NCBI GenBank assembly: GCA_021325695.1 | Contig: JAJTCR010000067.1 | Coordinates: 1-9,514, forward strand | Direction of reading: 5' to 3' | Length of the DNA stretch: 9,514 bases | Origin: Steroidobacteraceae bacterium | Lineage (GTDB): Bacteria; Pseudomonadota; Gammaproteobacteria; Steroidobacterales; Steroidobacteraceae | In this document: positions 4,680 through 9,514 of the stretch, one piece after another | Layout of the letters: each line of letters opens with the position of its first letter | Numbering within the stretch: the stretch's first letter is position 1 | Program-made: the position numbers and the translations under genes | The notes under the pieces: model-generated | Told to the model about the DNA's origin: nothing | The model's input: only the letters and a program-made list of their open reading frames with translations | Database searches by the model: none

Positions 4680-5875
4680 CGCCGGCCGCGACGCGTGCAC
4701 TCACGTTGATCAACGCGTCGCTGGGGATGCCGGCGCACCGGGGCGCGGCATCGTCGGTGCGGGTGGTCGATGCACGGATCACGGCCGTGGGATGCGAGCC
4801 GCAACCTGGTGATCGCGTCGTCGATCTCGAAGGCGATCGACTGCTGCCGGGCCTGGTCAATGCCCACGAGCACCTGCAGCTCAACAGCTTCCCCCCGCTC
4901 GAGCACGGCCCCCGGTTTCGCAACGTGCGGGCATGGATCGCGGAGGTGAGCCTGCGTGCGCGTACGGATGCGGCGTTCCGCGCGGTGGTCGATGCGCCTC
5001 GCGACCGACGCCTGCTGCACGGCGCCGTGAAGAACCTGTTGAGCGGCGTCACGACCGTGGCGCACCACGACCCGCTGTACCCGGCACTCACGGACGCCGG
5101 CTACCCGGTCCGGGTGGTGGAGCACTGCGGTTGGTCGCACTCGCTCGGCATCGACGGCGAAGCGCAGGTGCGTCACTCGTACGAACGCACGCCACGAGAC
5201 GTTCCCTGGATCATCCACGCCGCGGAAGGCGTGGACGACGAGGCCGCGCAGGAATTGGACCGCCTCGAGGCGCTCGGCTGCCTCGCCGGGAACACCCTGA
5301 TCGTGCACGGCGTGGCGCTCGGTGAGGCGGGCCGTGCGCGGCTCGCGGACGCCGGCGCGGGACTCGTCTGGTGCCCCGCCTCGAACCTGCGGCTGTTCGG
5401 GCGGTCGGCCGAGGTTGCAGACCTGGTGGCGCGTGGCCGGGTCGCGCTGGGAACGGACTCCCGGTTGAGCGGCGCGTGCGACCTGCTGCACGAATTGCGC
5501 GTGGCGCGCGAGGCCGCCGGCCTGGACGACGCCGCGCTCCAGGCACTGGTGACCGGGTCCAGTGCCCGTCTGCTGCGCCTCGCGGATCGCGGCGCGCTCG
5601 AGCCCGGGATGCTGGCCGACTTCCTGGTGCTGCCGCGGTCGCGCACGCTGTCCGAGGCGGATCGCGGCGACGTGCGCATGGTCGTCGTCGGCGGCCGCAT
5701 GCGGTATGGCGATCGGGATTACGCGCGCGCGATGGGGCCGGCGTCGCAGTGGCTCGACGTGACGGTCGACGGGCGTCGCAAGGTCCTCGAGCGCGAGCTC
5801 GCCGATCGGCTGACGCGCGCACACGTAACCGAGCCCGGGCTCGAATTTCCGGACGCCGCCTGGAGGGCCGCGTGA
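4676..5875 (+). CDS. Amidohydrolase-superfamily deaminase/chlorohydrolase-like enzyme
   Basis: This 399-residue metal-dependent hydrolase has the ligand set of the cytosine deaminase / TrzN-AtzA subgroup: His64-x-His66 in NAHEHLQLN after LPGLV, His181 with the proton-relay Glu184 in HAAEG, His211 in IVHG, and Asp261 in LGTDSRLSG. The last 80 residues return to the small beta-sandwich (GALEPGMLADFLVL, MVVVGGRMRYGD). Such enzymes remove an amino or other leaving group from a ring, usually with one zinc or iron. The ATG at 4676 overlaps the upstream stop as ATGA; the longer open frame upstream is antisense-type noise overlapping two other genes. The N-terminus MTPAAT-x-AL is almost the same as that of the preceding methyltransferase. 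The substrate is unknown, probably a pathway intermediate. Confidence 0.88.
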   Translation: MTPAATRALTLINASLGMPAHRGAASSVRVVDARITAVGCEPQPGDRVVDLEGDRLLPGLVNAHEHLQLNSFPPLEHGPRFRNVRAWIAEVSLRARTDAAFRAVVDAPRDRRLLHGAVKNLLSGVTTVAHHDPLYPALTDAGYPVRVVEHCGWSHSLGIDGEAQVRHSYERTPRDVPWIIHAAEGVDDEAAQELDRLEALGCLAGNTLIVHGVALGEAGRARLADAGAGLVWCPASNLRLFGRSAEVADLVARGRVALGTDSRLSGACDLLHELRVAREAAGLDDAALQALVTGSSARLLRLADRGALEPGMLADFLVLPRSRTLSEADRGDVRMVVVGGRMRYGDRDYARAMGPASQWLDVTVDGRRKVLERELADRLTRAHVTEPGLEFPDAAWRAA

Positions 5876-7203
5876 ACGGGGCCCTGCACGAGCGCGCACG
5901 GCTCAAGGTCGTGCTGTACAACCCGAAGGCGGTGTTCTTCACGATGCCGCTCGCGTTGCTCGCGATCGGCTCGGCCCTGGACCCCGACAGATACGAGATC
6001 GTCATCGTCGACGGCCGGCTGGACGCGGACCCGATCGGGTCCCTCGAGCCACACCTCGACGATGCGCTGTGCCTGGGCGTCACGGTCCTGACCGGGGCGC
6101 CGATCTCCGACGCGCTCAGGGTGACGCGCGCCGTCAAGCGGCGACGTCCGCAACTGCCGATCGTCTGGGGCGGCTGGCACCCGTCGATGTTCGCGCGCGA
6201 GTGCCTGGACGAACCCGCGGTGGACGTGAGCGTGCAGGGCCAGGGCGAGGAGACGTTCGCGGAAATCGTCGAACGCCTGGCCGAGGGCCACGACCTCGCG
6301 GGCTGCGCCGGATGCACGGTGCGCCTCGCGGGTGACCGGATCGTGCAGAACCCGCCGCGTCCGCTGCGGCCGGTCAACCAGTTTCGCGCGCACGACTACC
6401 GGCTGATCCCGGTGGCGCGCTACTACGAACTGAAGGAGCGCCGGCAGCTCGACTTCATCACGTCGCAGGGCTGCAACTTCCGGTGCGCCTTCTGTTCGGA
6501 CCCCTTCGTCTACGGGCGCAAGTGGGTGGGGCTCGACCCGGATGCGATCGGCTTGCGCCTCGGCGAACTGTGGCAGCGCTACCGTTTCGACGACGTCAAT
6601 TTCCAGGACGAGACGTTCTTCACGCGGCGCGAGCGCGTGCAGGCCATGGCGGACGGGATCGTCGAGTCCGGCCGCGAGTTCACGTGGGCGGCCACGATGC
6701 GCGCCGACCAGGGCGTTCGGTTGCCCGACGACACGTGGGTGCGGTGCAAGCAGTCGGGCTTGCGCCGGCTGCTCGTCGGCGTGGAATCGGGCTCGAACGA
6801 CATGCTCAAGCGCATCCGCAAGGACATCACGATCGAACAGGTGTTCCACACCGCAGGGAGAATGCGCGAGCACGACATCGCCGGCATTTTCCCGTTCATC
6901 GTCGGCTTTCCGGACGAGAGCGACGAGAGTGTCGCGGCGACCCTCGACGCCGCCCGCCGGTTGCAGGCCATGAGCCGCGACTTCACGACGCCCATCTTCT
7001 ACTTCAAGCCTTACCCGGGCAGCGCGATCGTCACCGAGGCGGTCGCGCGCGGCTATCGACTGCCGGACACACTGGAGGACTGGTCCACGTTCGATTACGT
7101 GGAGGGACTGCCCGGCCCCTGGGTGTCACGCGAGAAGTACGCGCGGATCGAGGACTTCAAGCAAGGCATCACGCACGACGCGACGGAGCCGCAGCTGTCA
7201 TGA
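5872..7203 (+). CDS. B12-binding-domain radical SAM protein
   Basis: This 443-residue protein has a cobalamin-binding-type Rossmann domain first (about 10-150), with VVLYNP, VWGGWHPS (98-105) and the GQGEETF turn (123-129). A radical SAM domain follows, with SQGCNFRCAFC giving Cys201, Cys205 and Cys208. LVGVESGSNDML (301-312) and GIFPFIVGFPDES (338-350) are typical of the family. No DxHxxG motif is seen in the first domain, as in many members. Family chemistry includes methylation of unreactive carbons and other B12-assisted or B12-independent rearrangements. The start is GTG at 5872, overlapping the amidohydrolase stop (GTGA), with GGAGG five bases upstream. It ends in an ATGA overlap with a second member of the same family. 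Confidence 0.9.
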   Translation: MNGALHERARLKVVLYNPKAVFFTMPLALLAIGSALDPDRYEIVIVDGRLDADPIGSLEPHLDDALCLGVTVLTGAPISDALRVTRAVKRRRPQLPIVWGGWHPSMFARECLDEPAVDVSVQGQGEETFAEIVERLAEGHDLAGCAGCTVRLAGDRIVQNPPRPLRPVNQFRAHDYRLIPVARYYELKERRQLDFITSQGCNFRCAFCSDPFVYGRKWVGLDPDAIGLRLGELWQRYRFDDVNFQDETFFTRRERVQAMADGIVESGREFTWAATMRADQGVRLPDDTWVRCKQSGLRRLLVGVESGSNDMLKRIRKDITIEQVFHTAGRMREHDIAGIFPFIVGFPDESDESVAATLDAARRLQAMSRDFTTPIFYFKPYPGSAIVTEAVARGYRLPDTLEDWSTFDYVEGLPGPWVSREKYARIEDFKQGITHDATEPQLS

Positions 7204-8714
7204 GCGGACTGCGGCGCATCCTGCTGATCAACCCGACGATCACCAGGCGTCGCCACGCGCGCTTTCCGCTGGCAGTGCTGAGCCTCGCGACGGCGCTCGA
7301 GGACCGCTACTCGACGCAGATCGTCGACGGCAACGTCGACCGGGACTTCATCGAGACCGCGCTCGAGTCGCTCGCGCGCGGGACGATCGACGCCGTGGGC
7401 GTGACCGTAATGGGGGGCCCGCAGGTGCCCACCGCGGTGGCGGTCTCGAAGGCGATCCGCGCGCGTTTTCCGCGTGTGCCGATCGTCTGGGGCGGTTACT
7501 TCCCGACGTTGTGTCCCGAGGTGAGCCTGAATTCCAGTTATGTCGATTACGTCATCCGCGGACAGGGCGAAGTCGCGCTGCGCGAGTTGCTCGACGCGAT
7601 CTTCGCGGCGGATGCGGCCGGGCTCGCGTCGATCGACGGCCTGACCTGGCGCCGGGCCGGCGAGGTCGTCCACAACCGCGACCGCGCGTTCTCGACGGCG
7701 CCGCTCGCGGTGCGACTGCCATACGACCGCCTCGACGACCCCGCGCAGTACCTGGGCCGCACCTATCTCGGCCGCCGGACGGTGGGCTACCAGGCGGCCC
7801 TCGGCTGCCGCTTCCGCTGCACGTTCTGTGGCGTCGCCGCGATGTTCGGCGGCAAGACCGCGATGCCGGCGGCGGAGCGCCTCGAACAGGACCTCACCAC
7901 GTTCCGCGACCGCTACGGCTGCGACGCGATCCAGTTCTACGACCACAACTTCTTCGACCGCGAAGTCGACACCGTGCCGCTGCTGGAGGTGCTCGCCCGA
8001 CTGCAGTTGCCGTGGTGGTGCTTTGCTCGATCCGACGCGCTGATCAACCTGTCCGGCCCGGCCTGGAAGCTCGTGCGGAAGAGCCGGCTGCGCATGGCTT
8101 ACATCGGCGCCGAATCGCCCAGCGACCAGATGCTGCACGACGTGCGCAAGGGCACGCGCTCGAGCCAGACCCTGGAAGCGGTCGAGGTCTGTCATCGCCA
8201 CGGCGTGACCCCGGAGCTTTCGTTCATGGTCGCCCCGCCCGACGATCCGGAGGGCGAAACCGAGAAGACGTTCGACTTCATCCGCTCGATCAAGCGCGAG
8301 TTCCCGGCCACGGAGATCATGATCTACGTCTACACGCCGTTGCCGCCGCAGCGGGCCGGTGCGAACGTCCGCACGACACGCTCACCGACGACTCTGCGCG
8401 ACACGCACGGGCAGCCGGTCGTTTTCCCCACCACGCCGGAGCAATGGGCCGAACCCGCCTGGGTCGAGTACTGGTGTCACAACGATGCGCCGTGGCTGAG
8501 CCGACGACTGCACCGACGCATCGTCGACTTCACGACCGTGCTGGGCTGCCGGTTTCCGACGATCACCGACATCCGCTCGCCGCCCTGGAGCAAGCAGGTG
8601 CTGCGCACGCTGGCCGCGTGGCGTTACCGGTATCGACGCTACGAACGTCCGTGGGAGCTCGACGTGTCGCGCAAGCTCGTGCGACTGCACGATCCGCGCG
8701 CGTCGAGCCTTTGA
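7200..8714 (+). CDS. B12-binding-domain radical SAM protein with C-terminal extension
   Basis: This 504-residue protein has the same layout as its neighbour: a B12-binding-type domain (about 5-135) with ILLINP, VWGGYFPTLCPE (97-108) and RGQGEVALREL, then a radical SAM domain with ALGCRFRCTFC giving Cys203, Cys207 and Cys210. YDHNFFDRE (247-255) and AYIGAESPSDQML (300-312) fit the family. The radical SAM core ends near YVYTPLPP (377-383). A further 120 residues follow, rich in Trp and Arg, including WRYRYRRYERPW near the end, which could contact a membrane or the substrate. The ATG overlaps the upstream stop (ATGA). The two proteins are clearly different, so they probably do separate steps rather than being a recent duplication. 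Confidence 0.9.
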   Translation: MSGLRRILLINPTITRRRHARFPLAVLSLATALEDRYSTQIVDGNVDRDFIETALESLARGTIDAVGVTVMGGPQVPTAVAVSKAIRARFPRVPIVWGGYFPTLCPEVSLNSSYVDYVIRGQGEVALRELLDAIFAADAAGLASIDGLTWRRAGEVVHNRDRAFSTAPLAVRLPYDRLDDPAQYLGRTYLGRRTVGYQAALGCRFRCTFCGVAAMFGGKTAMPAAERLEQDLTTFRDRYGCDAIQFYDHNFFDREVDTVPLLEVLARLQLPWWCFARSDALINLSGPAWKLVRKSRLRMAYIGAESPSDQMLHDVRKGTRSSQTLEAVEVCHRHGVTPELSFMVAPPDDPEGETEKTFDFIRSIKREFPATEIMIYVYTPLPPQRAGANVRTTRSPTTLRDTHGQPVVFPTTPEQWAEPAWVEYWCHNDAPWLSRRLHRRIVDFTTVLGCRFPTITDIRSPPWSKQVLRTLAAWRYRYRRYERPWELDVSRKLVRLHDPRASSL

Positions 8715-8718
8715 GGAG
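8713..8718 (+). promoter_or_regulatory. Shine-Dalgarno of the glycosyltransferase
   Basis: GAGGAG overlaps the end of the preceding stop codon and lies five bases before GTG at 8724. It supports that start over the in-frame GTG at 8736. This is the one junction in the 3990-8724 run that is not a stop/start overlap; the gap is nine bases. Confidence 0.6.
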
Positions 8719-8723
8719 CTGGC

Positions 8724-9464
8724 GTGGACTGCCGAGTGCCGCACGTCGCCCAGGTCAGTTTCTTCCTCGACCCGCAGCGACGCGGGCCACGGCAGATGCT
8801 CGAGGACTGGCCGGCGCTGGTCGACGTGGCCGAAGCGGCGGCGCTCGGTGGCAGCCGCGTCACGGTCATCCAGGCCAGCGCAACTCCCGCACGCCTCGAA
8901 CGCAACGGCGTCGACTATCACTTCGTGTCGATCGACGACAACGCGCCGACCGTCTCCGGCAGCCGGGCGTTCCGCACGGTGGTGCAACATCTCGAGCCGG
9001 ACGTCTTCCACGTCCACGGTCTCGGCTTCCCCGCGGACGTCGCGCGCCTGGCCGAACTTGCGCCCGGCGTGCCGATTCTGCTCGAGGACCACGCCGACCG
9101 GCCGCCGCGGTTCTGGCGGTGGCATGCCTGGCGACGCGGGTTCCGTGCGGCGTCGGCCGCGGCGTTTTGCGCGCGCGAGCAGGCCGCGCCGTTCGAGCGG
9201 GCCGGCCTGATCGCCCCGAACTGCGAGATCGTGGAGATCCCGCCGCCATCGCGTTTTTCGCCGGGCGACCAGGCGGAGGCCCGCTGGCAGACCGGTCTCG
9301 ACGGCCGGCCGTGCCTGCTCTGGGTCGGTCACCTGGACCAGAACAAGGACCCACTGGCCGTACTCGAGGGCGTGAGCCGCGCGGCCCGGCACCTGCCGGA
9401 TTTGCAGCTGTGGTGCTGCTTCGGGACTGCGCCGGTGCTGGCCGAGGTCCAGGCGCGCTTCTAG
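8724..9464 (+). CDS. Glycosyltransferase (GT4/GT-B type), cut by in-frame TAG
   Basis: The frame codes 246 residues and then TAG at 9462-9464. The N-terminal domain carries EPDVFHVHGLGFPADVARL (91-109), typical of GT-B enzymes that bind the acceptor there. The start of the donor-binding domain follows, with LLWVGHLDQNKDPLAVLEG (198-216), the hallmark motif of family 4. Intact family members are about 350-420 residues, so the sugar-nucleotide site would be largely missing. Sequence of the same family continues in frame after the TAG, so this is an interrupted gene, not a naturally short one. The start is GTG at 8724 behind GAGGAG. In context it would glycosylate the operon's product. The sugar donor and acceptor are unknown. 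Confidence 0.8.
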   Translation: MDCRVPHVAQVSFFLDPQRRGPRQMLEDWPALVDVAEAAALGGSRVTVIQASATPARLERNGVDYHFVSIDDNAPTVSGSRAFRTVVQHLEPDVFHVHGLGFPADVARLAELAPGVPILLEDHADRPPRFWRWHAWRRGFRAASAAAFCAREQAAPFERAGLIAPNCEIVEIPPPSRFSPGDQAEARWQTGLDGRPCLLWVGHLDQNKDPLAVLEGVSRAARHLPDLQLWCCFGTAPVLAEVQARF

Positions 9465-9514
9465 CAGGACCCGTGGTTGCGCGGCAAGGTGCACCTGCTG
9501 GGACGCGTGCCTCA
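9465..9514 (+). pseudogene. In-frame continuation of the glycosyltransferase after the stop codon
   Basis: Directly after the TAG, the same frame reads QDPWLRGKVHLLGRVP to the window edge. The DP-x6-VHLLGRVP pattern is what follows this point in family-4 glycosyltransferases. The reading frame is unchanged, so one base change (for example GAG to TAG) explains the stop. No Shine-Dalgarno or start codon suggests a separate gene here. The rest lies outside the window. Confidence 0.7.

Noticed and set aside
5371..5871. Upstream extension of the first B12 radical SAM frame
   Set aside because: It lies within the amidohydrolase in another frame. GTG at 5872 has GGAGG and a GTGA overlap.
6483..7199. 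Upstream extension of the second B12 radical SAM frame
   Set aside because: It lies inside the first B12 radical SAM gene in another frame. ATG at 7200 overlaps its stop as ATGA.
8382..9494. 370-codon minus-strand frame
   Set aside because: It is antisense to the B12 radical SAM and glycosyltransferase genes, with no recognisable motif.

Overview
The window is high-GC, densely coding DNA of the kind found in high-GC Gram-negative bacteria. Shine-Dalgarno sites are strong, stop/start codons overlap heavily, and a Sec-type signal peptide is present. I would guess a Pseudomonadota (gamma- or betaproteobacterial) genome, but no marker gene fixes the taxon. There are no rRNA, tRNA, CRISPR or transposase signals.

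Left part (1-2216). Two separately transcribed minus-strand genes lie here. The first is an exported vanadium-dependent haloperoxidase-like enzyme (223-1515) with all vanadate ligands present and a convincing Rho-independent terminator (168-203). The second is a short 4-oxalocrotonate tautomerase-family protein (1874-2098). Both are preceded by the same two-part upstream module. It consists of an ACGCAAGGAG ribosome-binding block and, farther upstream, an element with two CTCCA half-sites 11 bp apart, at 1578-1611 and 2186-2219. This suggests shared regulation. The space between the two genes also holds two tandem hairpins (1812-1860) and no convincing gene.

Right part (2217-9514). A plus-strand operon runs off the right edge. 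In order it encodes a SAM methyltransferase (apparently lacking a C-terminal block), a possible 31-residue peptide or an inserted repeat, and a radical SAM protein with a reduced SPASM-like C-terminus. It continues with a second SAM methyltransferase, an amidohydrolase of the deaminase/chlorohydrolase type, two B12-binding-domain radical SAM proteins and a family-4-like glycosyltransferase. Four consecutive junctions (3990, 4676, 5872, 7200) are ATGA or GTGA overlaps, so these genes are probably translated as a coupled unit. The set looks like a small-molecule or modified-peptide biosynthetic pathway that I cannot match to a named one.

The glycosyltransferase frame is cut by an in-frame TAG at 9462-9464. 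Recognisable glycosyltransferase sequence continues in the same frame after it, so this copy is a nonsense mutant, a sequence error or a readthrough gene.

The most notable points are the three-radical-SAM operon itself, the duplicated regulatory module shared by the haloperoxidase and tautomerase, the amber codon in the glycosyltransferase, and the 2867-2962 interval, which could be a coupled precursor-like peptide or a repeat insertion.
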